A program made the translations under genes and the position numbers. From Fimbriimonadaceae bacterium (GTDB lineage Bacteria; Armatimonadota; Fimbriimonadia; Fimbriimonadales; Fimbriimonadaceae): a stretch of 35,785 bases of DNA. The notes beneath the pieces are model-generated. The model ran no database searches. It was not told the origin of the DNA and saw only the letters and a list, made by a program, of their open reading frames with translations. This document shows positions 8,818 to 17,293 of the stretch, piece after piece (position 1 is the first letter of the stretch; each line of letters begins with the position of its first letter). The stretch is taken from assembly GCA_019638835.1 (NCBI GenBank), contig JAHBTC010000017.1, positions 1 to 35,785 of the forward strand. The letters are read 5' to 3'.

Positions 8818-9394
8818 ACCTGCCCGCTATCTCGCCCACTGTAATGGCTTGCAGGAGTGGCATCTCTTGCAGTCCAAGCGCGCGGCAAGTCGAAAGGGCG
8901 CAAGTGGCAAACTTGTCCTTGCATCTGTTTTCATGTCTCTATCCTTCTTGGGGTCGGGACTAGCTGTCGTCATGAGCACGGCAAAGTCTTCGGTGGCGTC
9001 ACAGCAACTCTCCAAAGTGGAGTCGCAGATGCAGGCGCTTGGCGCCGGTGCGGCCGAAGCCGGCGTTCAACGCGAATACCGCGAGATCGTGGAAGGGAGC
9101 CTGAAGCACAATGCCGGCACCCTGAATCCGATCAGCATCGTGTTGAACGAGATGCCCCTCAACTGCTGGCCGGAAACAATTTCGGCGGCATACGAGCAGA
9201 AAGATTTCCAGGTGACAGGGCGGGCGTCTGCACTGACGACCGAAGTGAAGTACGAACTCGTCCGCAACATCGAGGATCAGGAGTCCACGCTCGAAGCGAA
9301 GATTGACTCTTTTGGACTGGAAATGCGCGAGGGACGTCAGTTGGAGCGATTCAACTTTGTCGCTCGCTATAAGGAGGGCGCGAAGAGTGAGTGA
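8783..9394 (+). CDS. pilN: PilN, inner-membrane alignment protein
   Basis: The 203-aa bitopic membrane protein has a roughly 42-residue basic cytoplasmic tail, one membrane helix (about 43-65) and a periplasmic part beginning with a short coiled coil. This is the PilN layout; the identification rests on position between pilM and pilO plus topology, since PilN sequences diverge widely. The start is well supported: AGGAGGAG at 8771-8778 lies just before ATG 8783, inside the end of pilM. PilN pairs with PilO in the periplasm and docks PilM in the cytoplasm. Confidence 0.82.
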   Translation: MIAPATGRSPRKPARYLAHCNGLQEWHLLQSKRAASRKGASGKLVLASVFMSLSFLGSGLAVVMSTAKSSVASQQLSKVESQMQALGAGAAEAGVQREYREIVEGSLKHNAGTLNPISIVLNEMPLNCWPETISAAYEQKDFQVTGRASALTTEVKYELVRNIEDQESTLEAKIDSFGLEMREGRQLERFNFVARYKEGAKSE

Positions 9395-9974
9395 CGCGAT
9401 TCATGAATCCGTACCCAAGATGGAACGACTCACCAAGATGATGGTGGCGTTCGGTGTTCTGGCAGTTCTGTTCGGTGGTTACACCTTCATGTCCGAATCG
9501 AAGCAGGCCGCCGACCTTCAGTCCAGGCTCACCGAAGAATCCAAGAAACTGGCTCAGGCCCAGCAGGACGCAGAGAACGTGGACCCCAACGGGAATTTCC
9601 ACCGGATCACGGGCGACCGAGTCGTACAAGTCTTTAGCCACCGCTTGCAGGAAGAGGCGCAAGCGGCGGGCATCCGGGTAGAGAAGGCGAGTCAAGACAA
9701 AAACATTGACCCACTTCTGCCGGCGGGTAACGCCCCGCAAGCCCCGTCCGGTTGGGGGATGGTGCAATACGAGTTTGAACTTAGCGGGCAAACGAGGTCG
9801 GTCCTCGGGGTAGTTCGCAAGATGGCTGAATCGGGCCTCGCATTCGAGATTGAGAGCCTCGGATTGATGCGGAAGCCCGGCACAACTGGCAACGGCGAAG
9901 TACTTGGGCGATTTACAGTCCGGCTCGTCACCCGAGGGGGAGCGGTGACTCCTCCAGGGGCGACCACATCATGA
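9387..9974 (+). CDS. pilO: PilO, inner-membrane alignment protein
   Basis: The 195-aa protein has a short N-terminal tail, a membrane helix at about 17-35, a coiled coil (about 40-60) and a ferredoxin-like periplasmic domain. That is the layout of PilO, the PilN partner. The start is GTG at 9387, with AAGGAGGG at 9371-9378 placed 8 nt upstream and an 8-nt overlap with the end of pilN. The same frame is open further upstream to 9303, but that extension runs inside pilN and has no ribosome binding site. Its stop overlaps pilP (ATGA at 9971). Confidence 0.82.
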   Translation: MSDAIHESVPKMERLTKMMVAFGVLAVLFGGYTFMSESKQAADLQSRLTEESKKLAQAQQDAENVDPNGNFHRITGDRVVQVFSHRLQEEAQAAGIRVEKASQDKNIDPLLPAGNAPQAPSGWGMVQYEFELSGQTRSVLGVVRKMAESGLAFEIESLGLMRKPGTTGNGEVLGRFTVRLVTRGGAVTPPGATTS

Positions 9975-10651
9975 AGTCCCTGCAAGGAAAGTCAGGTCTT
10001 CTCGTTATAGCGTGCCTCACGGTCCTCGTCATCGCGGGCAGCCTGATGCTGAAGAAAGCGGTGGTGACGCCCAAGCCGTCTGCCGCGAAGACAAACGCTC
10101 CGACCGCAAATGCCCCGGCCGCGACCGCGAACGCAACGGCGGCGAAGACCTCCTCGGGCGACGGACGACTTGCCGTCAAGTTTGTGCCCCTCGTGGTGGA
10201 TCCGTATTCGCGCCCCATGCCGGGCGACGAAGCGGTGCGAGAACAGATCCCGAACGGACTGTCCTTATCCGGGGTCAGTACGGGCCCTACCCGGACCGTA
10301 CCGACCGACTCTCCGCAGCGACTTGATCTTGGCCCGCTTCGGATTCAACCGCCGCCGCTCGAAGGCACGTTGCCCGACAGCGCGCCGACCAATCCGGGCG
10401 GAGGCAACGCGCTTCAAACCCCGGTGGATGAACCGATTGCGACTCCCGTTCGCATTGGCGTTCGAGGCGTAGTGGGGACGAATGCCGATCGCGCGTTCAT
10501 CGCGGTGGCCGGCGGTTCACCTCGCGCCGCCCGAGCCGGAACTGATTTAGGCGACGGCATCTCCGTTGTCCGTGTCTCTGAGCAAGGCGTCGTCGTACGC
10601 CGAGGCTCCCAAACCAAAACAATTCCTGTCGGAAAGGAAATCGAGTTATGA
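9971..10651 (+). CDS. pilP: PilP-like pilus assembly protein
   Basis: The 226-aa protein has an N-terminal membrane helix (about 8-27), an Ala/Thr/Pro-rich linker (about 30-60), a disordered Pro-rich middle and a C-terminal β domain of about 65 residues. The latter reads like the HR/PilP-GspC fold (VVGTNADRAFIAV, then GDGISVVRVSEQGVVV and KTIPVGKEIEL). In this family that domain links the PilNO complex to the secretin. Classical PilP is a lipoprotein; this one has no lipobox and appears anchored by a helix, as in GspC. ATGA overlaps link it to pilO and pilQ on both sides. Confidence 0.8.
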   Translation: MKSLQGKSGLLVIACLTVLVIAGSLMLKKAVVTPKPSAAKTNAPTANAPAATANATAAKTSSGDGRLAVKFVPLVVDPYSRPMPGDEAVREQIPNGLSLSGVSTGPTRTVPTDSPQRLDLGPLRIQPPPLEGTLPDSAPTNPGGGNALQTPVDEPIATPVRIGVRGVVGTNADRAFIAVAGGSPRAARAGTDLGDGISVVRVSEQGVVVRRGSQTKTIPVGKEIEL

Positions 10652-12540
10652 CATTCACATTGTTCGCCGCTCTTGCTTTGCAGCAAGTCCTCCCCGTCCT
10701 CGCGACGACTCCTGAGCCTACGGAGTTCGAACTCGTCGCCGTGCAGGATTCGGAACCGATGAGGGTTCCTGCTTGGTGGTTCAAGGTGAAGTCCGAGCCG
10801 GCAACGGTTCTCGATCGCCCCGCGTTCGGCAGAGCCCGACGTGCCACTTCCGCAACGGATGCTGAGTTGTTTACCGCTACCGTACGCTGGCTAAAGCCCG
10901 AAGAGCAGACGCGAGTTGCCGTGCAGATCACCGAGGCCGCCCGCGTAGAAGCCTTGGCTCAAGAGAAGCCGGTCACAAGCCAGAACGAGACGAACCCAAC
11001 CGTTTCTCGGTCTGCCGACCTGAAGCCGCGCGTAGAATCTCAGACCGAGCCGCCCGCCGTCCCGATCCCGCCAACTCCCCCGGTTGCACCCGTGCCGACT
11101 GTTCGGGAGGAACCAACTACCCCGGCAAGCGCGACCTCGCCGCTTCCCGCTGGTGCAGGACAGCGATCGCGACTTACACCCGCGCAACTGTTCCACCGCG
11201 ATCCTTCCTTCTCCGCTGATCCTTACGAAAAGAAAGTGACGGTGCAGGTGCAGGACATGGATATTGCGACCGTGCTCAGCACATTGAGTGAAGAGATTGA
11301 TCTAAACCTTGTTCTTCAATCCGCGTCGGACAAAACTCTCACTTTGAACCTGCGAGAAACTCCGTTCAATGAGGTGTTACGCACCATTTGTAATCTCACC
11401 GATCTCTATAGCGTGCGATTGCCGTACATGGTCGTGGTAGGCAGCAAAGAGGCTTTGTCCGCTCGCTACCCCACCGAGTTCGCCCTGGAATATCCGACGA
11501 CGCAAGCCGAAACTGCGGTCGTGATGAAGCGCGAAATCGTGCGCCTGAACTTCGTTGACTCAATCGAAGCCGCCAACGTTTTGCGTAGCCAATGGAAGGA
11601 AGAAGACTTGAAGATCGGCATTGGACCGATGCACTTCTCCCCCGGCGCTTCCGATGCGAATGTCATGGGCTCGGGCGGCATTTTGGATAGCCAGGGACAG
11701 CAGGGCGGAAGTGCCCCGCCGGCCAACGTCACGGATACCACGATTACCGGTAACCCGGCAAGCAAGACGCTGGTTCTTTATGGCGCGGATACCGTCATTC
11801 GGCAAGCGCTCGCCTTGCTTACCGACTTGGATAAGGCTCGTCCGCAAGTCAACGTCAGCGTTTCGATTTTGGACGTGCGGAACGACAAACTCGACGAACT
11901 CGGAATCAAGTGGGATTTCGGAAGCTTCTCTTTGACCGAGAACAGCCCGCCAGGGGTCGGTGTCATGCCGTTCCAGCGGTCGGGTTTCAATTTCCAGGCG
12001 ACAATCAGTGCGCTTGTCCGCGACGGAGCAGCCAAAGTTCTCGCCGAGCCGACGGTTGGAGTTATGGATGGACGGTCGGCCTATGTCCTCATCGGCGACA
12101 AACTCAAGTTCCCTGAACTCGTGGGCCGCGATTCCAACAATCAGCCAATCTTCAGCACCCGCGAAGAGCGCGTAGGTATCTATCTTCAGGTTGCCCCGAC
12201 GGTTTCGGCCGACGGTACGGTGACCATGTCCATCTTCCCGCAAGTCAGCACGGTGACGGGCTACACGGACTTCCAAGGAATCGGTCGCTACCCGATTATC
12301 TCGGCCCGCGAAAGCCGGTCTTCAGTTGCGGTCCAGAACGGAGATTCCATCGTCATTGGGGGCCTGATTCAAGAGCAGGACATCAAGACGTGGCAGGAAG
12401 TTCCGCTCCTCGGGCGTATCCCGTTCTTCGGCGAGTTGTTCCGATGGCGATCCAATAGCCGCGTTTCCTCGCAGGTGATCATTACCATCACGCCGCGCGT
12501 TGTTTGGCCGGAAAACCATGCATCTGGAACGATCGATTAA
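10648..12540 (+). CDS. pilQ: PilQ-like secretin, outer-membrane pore
   Basis: The 630-aa protein has a signal peptide (about 1-20), a Pro-rich linker (about 125-165), a secretin/TonB N-terminal domain (about 185-270), an N1-type domain, and a C-terminal secretin domain (about 400-625). The last is marked by VLAEPTVGVMDGRSAYVLIGD, the gate region, and QNGDSIVIGGLIQEQ with PLLGRIPFFGELF near the end. It forms the ring through which the pilus or substrate passes. ATGA overlap with pilP. No AMIN peptidoglycan-binding domain is visible, unlike PilQ of Proteobacteria. Confidence 0.93.
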   Translation: MTFTLFAALALQQVLPVLATTPEPTEFELVAVQDSEPMRVPAWWFKVKSEPATVLDRPAFGRARRATSATDAELFTATVRWLKPEEQTRVAVQITEAARVEALAQEKPVTSQNETNPTVSRSADLKPRVESQTEPPAVPIPPTPPVAPVPTVREEPTTPASATSPLPAGAGQRSRLTPAQLFHRDPSFSADPYEKKVTVQVQDMDIATVLSTLSEEIDLNLVLQSASDKTLTLNLRETPFNEVLRTICNLTDLYSVRLPYMVVVGSKEALSARYPTEFALEYPTTQAETAVVMKREIVRLNFVDSIEAANVLRSQWKEEDLKIGIGPMHFSPGASDANVMGSGGILDSQGQQGGSAPPANVTDTTITGNPASKTLVLYGADTVIRQALALLTDLDKARPQVNVSVSILDVRNDKLDELGIKWDFGSFSLTENSPPGVGVMPFQRSGFNFQATISALVRDGAAKVLAEPTVGVMDGRSAYVLIGDKLKFPELVGRDSNNQPIFSTREERVGIYLQVAPTVSADGTVTMSIFPQVSTVTGYTDFQGIGRYPIISARESRSSVAVQNGDSIVIGGLIQEQDIKTWQEVPLLGRIPFFGELFRWRSNSRVSSQVIITITPRVVWPENHASGTID

Positions 12541-14218
12541 GGATATTGTTGTCGAAGAGGGGTTCGTCTCCGGCGACCAACTCTCCGAGATCCTCGCGGG
12601 TCGAGCAGACGCAACGGAAAACGTTGGCGAAATGCTCGTTCGCCTCGGGTTAATCTCCGAGAAGCAACACCTTCAATGCCTCGGACTTCAAACGGGAATC
12701 CCGTTTGCAGACCTCGCGCGAACGCCTGTTGACTCCGAAGGGGCCAGACGCATCTCCCACCAGATCGCCATCCGTCACATGGCGATCCCGGTGGAGGTGA
12801 CGGAATACGCCGCTAGCGTGGCAATGGTCAACCCGCTCAACATTGCGGCCATTGATGAGATCCGAGAGCAACTTGGCGTAAACGTTGACCCAATGTGGGC
12901 CAGTGAGAGCGATGTTCGGGACGCTATCTTCAAGGTCTTCGGCAGCCTCGACAACTTGTCGGTTCTGGTGGGCGAATTCCACTCCGGTGATGTCGAGACG
13001 GTCGAGACAGGTTCAGACGAAAACGATCGCTCTTACGACATTGCCGAGAAACAGGATGGAGCCCCGGTCATTCGGTTGGCAAACGCCCTTCTCGCCAAGG
13101 CTATCCGCGCCAAAGCAAGTGACATCCACATTGAGCCCAGCGCCCGAGACACGAAAGTTCGCTTCCGTGTGGACGGCATTCTGCAAGAGGTCATGGTGAT
13201 TCCGAAAGCGGTTCAACGAACACTTGTGAGCCGCTACAAGGTCATCGCCGGACTTGATATTGGTGAACGCCGCATCCCTCAAGATGGCCGGTTTGCGGTC
13301 AATATCACCGAGGGCACTTACGACCTCCGTGTCAGCACCTATCCGACCGTCAACGGCGAGAAGATCGTCATGCGCGTCTTGGATAAGTCCAGCATCTCGA
13401 TTGACCTCCAAACTCTCGGTTTCAGCCCGTTTGCCCTTGAGCGAATCACGGCTCGAGCCGAAGAAAGCCAGGGTTTGATTCTTGTCACCGGACCAACGGG
13501 TTCGGGTAAGTCCACGACGCTCTACTCGATTCTCAACCATTTGAATGACAAGAGCCGGAACATCGTTACGATCGAGGACCCGGTCGAGTACCAACTGGAA
13601 GGCATCACGCAGGCGAACGTCAACAACGGCGCCGGGATGACCTTCGCGAACGGTCTGCGGGCGATTCTCCGGCAAGACCCTGACGTGGTTTTGGTCGGTG
13701 AATCTCGCGACCCAGAGACCGCCCAGACCTCGATCGAGGCTGCCTTGACCGGTCACCTAGTCTTAACATCGTTGCACGCAAACGATAGCGTTGCGGCCGT
13801 GGTACGCCTCCTCGAAATGGGCATTGAACCATTCTTGGTGAGTTCTTCGGTCACGCTCTCCATCGGCCAGAGACTCGTCCGTGTCATCTGTCCTCATTGT
13901 AAGGAGACGTATGTGCCGGACACGGCCCATGTGGAAGCCTTGGGGTTGCCGCACAATTTTGAGTACATCCACGGCGCAGGTTGCGAGAAATGCGGCGGCA
14001 CGGGATATCGGGGTCGTTGCGGAATCTACGAGGTTATGGACCTCACGTCGAAGATACGTTCAATGATCTTCGCGGGTGAATCCACGGACAGCATCCGCCG
14101 CGATGCAATCCGTCACGGCATGCGGTCCATGCGTCAAGACGCGATCTCGAAGGTCATGGATCACGTCACTACGGTAGAGGAAGTTCTTCGCGCTTCACCG
14201 GGAGAGGATGCAGCGTGA
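12518..14218 (+). CDS. pilB: PilB/GspE extension ATPase
   Basis: The 566-aa assembly ATPase has an N-terminal MshEN/GspE-N domain (about 1-140) and a core with Walker A GPTGSGKS (about 325-332), an Asp box in IEDPVEYQLEG, Walker B ending DVVLVGE (Glu about 395) and a His box in TSLHAND. A tetracysteine zinc site (CPHC at 458-461, CEKC at 489-492) is typical of PilB/GspE and absent from PilT, so this is the extension motor. The ATG at 12518 overlaps the end of pilQ by 23 nt; a TTG at 12500 would add only six residues. Its stop overlaps pilC (GTGA). Confidence 0.95.
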   Translation: MHLERSIKDIVVEEGFVSGDQLSEILAGRADATENVGEMLVRLGLISEKQHLQCLGLQTGIPFADLARTPVDSEGARRISHQIAIRHMAIPVEVTEYAASVAMVNPLNIAAIDEIREQLGVNVDPMWASESDVRDAIFKVFGSLDNLSVLVGEFHSGDVETVETGSDENDRSYDIAEKQDGAPVIRLANALLAKAIRAKASDIHIEPSARDTKVRFRVDGILQEVMVIPKAVQRTLVSRYKVIAGLDIGERRIPQDGRFAVNITEGTYDLRVSTYPTVNGEKIVMRVLDKSSISIDLQTLGFSPFALERITARAEESQGLILVTGPTGSGKSTTLYSILNHLNDKSRNIVTIEDPVEYQLEGITQANVNNGAGMTFANGLRAILRQDPDVVLVGESRDPETAQTSIEAALTGHLVLTSLHANDSVAAVVRLLEMGIEPFLVSSSVTLSIGQRLVRVICPHCKETYVPDTAHVEALGLPHNFEYIHGAGCEKCGGTGYRGRCGIYEVMDLTSKIRSMIFAGESTDSIRRDAIRHGMRSMRQDAISKVMDHVTTVEEVLRASPGEDAA

Positions 14219-15450
14219 CGGCATATCGGTTTCGCGTTCTGAACGCTGACGGCACGACCGAGAATGGTCGGATCGAAGCGGAATCCCTTGACCAAGCGGA
14301 AGAGGCGGCCTCCCGAAAAGGCAAGGTTATCTCCATTGTTCCGCTGCTGGAAGCTCGCGCGAACTCCGAGTCCCCGAAAGCAAAAGCGATTTCAAAGATC
14401 AGCGTCGGGAAAAAGAAAACGAAGACCGATGAAGTCATCACGGTCATCCGCAACATGGCCGTCATGGCTGAGTCCGGGGTACCCCTCAAGGAGGCTCTCG
14501 ACACCGTATCAGCAGAAGCCGGCACTCCTGACCTCACGAATGCGCTCCGCAAACTGCGCGATGAGGTTGTAGCAGGTCACGCCCTCGCAGACGCGATGCG
14601 TACTTTGCCAAAGTTCTTCCCCGAGATTGTATGCGACATGGTGTCTGTCGGAGAGGATGGCGGAAAGATGGACGCGGCCCTTTCCAGTGCTGCCGACCAT
14701 ATGGAGCGATCGGCGGCAATGAAGGCCAAAATAGTGAACGCTCTAATTTATCCCTGCATCCTTCTCGGCGTATCGCTCCTCTCGGTTGCTTCGCTCGTCG
14801 TGTTTGTGCTACCGCAGTTCATGGAGACGTTCAAGCAGATGGGCATTGAGCCTCCGATGCTCACGAAAATGCTCATGTTCGCGGGAGACTCACTTCGCAA
14901 GTGGCCGCACATCACTTTCGCGGTCATGGTTGGCCTTCACTTCGGGGGCAAGTACGCCCTCAAACAGCCGATCGTCGCCTCCAAGGTGCAGGCGATTATT
15001 CTGCGGCTTCCCGTTGTCGGCGACCTCATGACCAAGATCGCTATCTCTCGGTGTATACACACTTTGGCCTCCCTCACGGGCGCAAACATTCGTCTCGTAG
15101 AGGCGCTGCATCATACGGCAAAGGTTGCGGGCGTACCCGCGATCACGGCCGCGTTCGAGCAAGCGAAAACTGACCTTGAGCAGGGCGACACTTTAGGCGA
15201 ATCGCTCACGCGCACGAAGACGCTTCCCAGCACTCTTGTGCAACTCATTTCCATTGGCGAACGAACATCGCGTCTTCCACAACTTTTGAAGCGGGCCGCC
15301 GTTCAGATGGAGTCCGAAGCCGATGCGCGATTGAAAGCCGTCGTTTCACTCTTCGAACCGATGCTAATCGTTGTGATGGGCGGCATCATCGGCATGATCA
15401 CACTCTCCATTATCACACCGCTATTCACCGTGATCCAGAAGATCAACTAA
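14215..15450 (+). CDS. pilC: PilC/GspF inner-membrane platform protein
   Basis: The 411-aa polytopic platform protein has two tandem GspF domains. The first contains VIRNMAVMAESGVPLKEALD; the second contains HTLASLTGANIRLVEAL and ends with a membrane helix rich in Gly/Ile just before the C-terminus. PilC couples rotation of the PilB motor to pilin insertion. It starts at GTG overlapping the pilB stop. No terminator follows, and the pilin gene begins 60 nt downstream. Confidence 0.95.
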   Translation: MTAYRFRVLNADGTTENGRIEAESLDQAEEAASRKGKVISIVPLLEARANSESPKAKAISKISVGKKKTKTDEVITVIRNMAVMAESGVPLKEALDTVSAEAGTPDLTNALRKLRDEVVAGHALADAMRTLPKFFPEIVCDMVSVGEDGGKMDAALSSAADHMERSAAMKAKIVNALIYPCILLGVSLLSVASLVVFVLPQFMETFKQMGIEPPMLTKMLMFAGDSLRKWPHITFAVMVGLHFGGKYALKQPIVASKVQAIILRLPVVGDLMTKIAISRCIHTLASLTGANIRLVEALHHTAKVAGVPAITAAFEQAKTDLEQGDTLGESLTRTKTLPSTLVQLISIGERTSRLPQLLKRAAVQMESEADARLKAVVSLFEPMLIVVMGGIIGMITLSIITPLFTVIQKIN

Positions 15451-15510
15451 CTAGCGCAATTGACAGGACTTGAGCGGCGGGAAGCAACCGAAAATGACAG
15501 GGGTAAGGCC

Positions 15511-15951
15511 ATGATGCGAACGAATCAGAAGCGTAAATTGGGGTTCTCCTTGGTGTAGATGATGGTGGTCGCCTCCATTATCGGAATTCTCACGGCCATA
15601 GCTGTGCCGAAGTTCACCGAAGTGCAACGCAAGAGCAAAGAGTCGGCCCTAAAAACCAACCTTCAGGTTTATCGTTCTGCAGTCTATGTATTCTTTAGTG
15701 ATACGGGGCTCTATCCGCAGTCACTCAATGACTTAGCCGCTACCACTCAACCGGCCAATGGTTTGACACCGACCGCCGCCGTCCGATCCATTTCACCAGG
15801 CACTTGGCGTGGACCGTATGTCCAGCAGATTCAGTTTGACACCGTATCTGGCAAACCGCTAACCTATTCGGTGGCCAACGGAAGCGTCGGAACGATCAAG
15901 AGTTCAGCAACCGGAAACGATTCAAACGGCGTCGCGTTCTCGACTTACTGA
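15511..15951 (+). pseudogene. Type IV pilin/GspG-like pilin gene interrupted by TAG at the Glu5 codon
   Basis: From ATG 15511 the translation reads MMRTNQKRKLGFSLV, then TAG (15556-15558), then MMVVASIIGILTAIAVPKF. This is a textbook prepilin leader and helix in which the codon of the invariant Glu5 is TAG rather than GAG (one G-to-T change). The rest of the frame (15559-15951) is intact and pilin-like, with a YPQSLNDL motif and a C-terminal domain resembling GspG-type pilins. Translation from ATG 15559 would lack the leader and part of the helix and should not be exported. It could be a recent nonsense mutation, a sequencing or assembly error, or amber readthrough. It is the last gene of the pilus operon and overlaps the convergent S41B gene by 7 nt. 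Confidence 0.85.
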
Positions 15952-17234
15952 CCGCCCGAACCGGTTGCTCTCGCCTCAATCATGCTCCTCAGGCGCGTTG
16001 TCGCCGCAAGCATTACGGCATCGTTCTCGCCACTCGGAACCAGAACATCCGGTTGTACCGGGGCCTTTTCAAGCCGGACACCATTCGCCGTGATGAAATC
16101 GCTGATTGGGAACTGCATGGAGAACCCATAGGGCAAGCGAGCGCGAATTGAAGCCAGAACCGCTCCGGCGGTCGGTTGCCCGACAATGACTGCGTTGGCA
16201 TTCTCTCGCATTGAAGCGGCAAAAATCTCGCTCGCACTTCCTGAGCCACGATCCGTCAATACGGCGATCGGGCCGGTAAATGGATCGATTCCTCTCGCCC
16301 GCGTGCGCGTCTTAGCTTCCGTCCACTTCGCCACCTCAATAAGGTCCACGGAGTCAGGATTATCATGCGCCTCCCGGTATTGATCCACGATTCGGCGCGA
16401 AAGGAACGTGCCGTACACCGTTTGGTCAGGAAGGAGAATCGAAAGAAGATGGTTCAGGTTGTTCGCCGCTCCACCACCATTGCGCCGGACATCAATGATG
16501 AGTGCTTTCGCCTTCGCCGCCTCCTTGATGATCCGCTCTAAGTTTTCGCGCCCATATCCGTTAGAAAACGTGTAAACCCGGATCATAGCGATGTCCTCGG
16601 TTGGCCAGGTGAGGGGTTCAGGGCGCACCGTACTGAACGTCGCAACCGTCACGGTCACCGAGTGCAGGTCTTCTCCATGGCGATAATCAATGATCAATTG
16701 ATCGCCTTCGGCCCCGGACAGTGCCTCCGCGTTCTCTGGCTTTTCACCGTTGACCTTCAAAATGATGTCGCCCTCGCCAATGCCGGCCGTTGCGCCAGGA
16801 GAACCAGGAAACACGCTCCGCACGATGAGCCCCTCTCGGTGAACGGCAGCCCCAATCCCGACACCGATCGTAGAGGTGCGGCCGTAGTTGGCTGTCGCAA
16901 CCGGATTCATAAACCGGATATGACTAATGCCATACGAACGAAAAAGGCCGTTGACATTGTTGACGAACGCTTGCACCGTGTCCGATGCGTTTAGCGCGCT
17001 TTCTCGCTCCGCGACGACCGCATTCCAGTTTGAAAAGTCTACATTCGGCACAAACGCTCGGTCCTTGAGGACAGCACCGATGCCATCAAGAATTTCCTTT
17101 CGCTGTTCCGCCGTCAACGAAGTGAGCGGCGGATCAGGGGCCGCAGGGGGCGGATTCGGAGGGGCATTCTGGGCGAGAACAGACCCCGCGACCCACCACA
17201 AAGCGAGAACGCTACTCAAAACGCGACGCAACAT
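15945..17234 (-). CDS. Secreted S41 peptidase, S41B/tricorn-like, with PDZ domain
   Basis: The 429-aa protein has a signal peptide (about 1-21, ending SVLAQ), a Pro-rich linker, a helical domain, a PDZ-like domain (about 120-195) and the S41 core. The nucleophile is predicted as S333 in RGSGSASEIFAAS. The position that holds Lys in S41A is Ala here (QPTAGAVLA), which fits the S41B subgroup that uses His; H105 in YGISHIRFM is the candidate. ATG 17234 is preferred over GTG 17249 because it gives a clean signal peptide. It lies 59 nt after icd and ends inside the convergent pilin gene. Its substrate is unknown. Confidence 0.88.
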   Translation of the reverse strand: MLRRVLSSVLALWWVAGSVLAQNAPPNPPPAAPDPPLTSLTAEQRKEILDGIGAVLKDRAFVPNVDFSNWNAVVAERESALNASDTVQAFVNNVNGLFRSYGISHIRFMNPVATANYGRTSTIGVGIGAAVHREGLIVRSVFPGSPGATAGIGEGDIILKVNGEKPENAEALSGAEGDQLIIDYRHGEDLHSVTVTVATFSTVRPEPLTWPTEDIAMIRVYTFSNGYGRENLERIIKEAAKAKALIIDVRRNGGGAANNLNHLLSILLPDQTVYGTFLSRRIVDQYREAHDNPDSVDLIEVAKWTEAKTRTRARGIDPFTGPIAVLTDRGSGSASEIFAASMRENANAVIVGQPTAGAVLASIRARLPYGFSMQFPISDFITANGVRLEKAPVQPDVLVPSGENDAVMLAATTRLRSMIEARATGSGGQ

Positions 17235-17293
17235 AAGACTATCTTGCACTACGAAAGTACGACGATCTCAAGTGCCAGTGAAGAAAAAATCCC

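Noticed and set aside
15559-15951. A separate short gene starting at the ATG after the TAG in the pilin frame
   Set aside because: The product would lack the leader peptide, the Gly cleavage site and the first residues of the helix; the upstream 45 bases are unmistakably its N-terminus.
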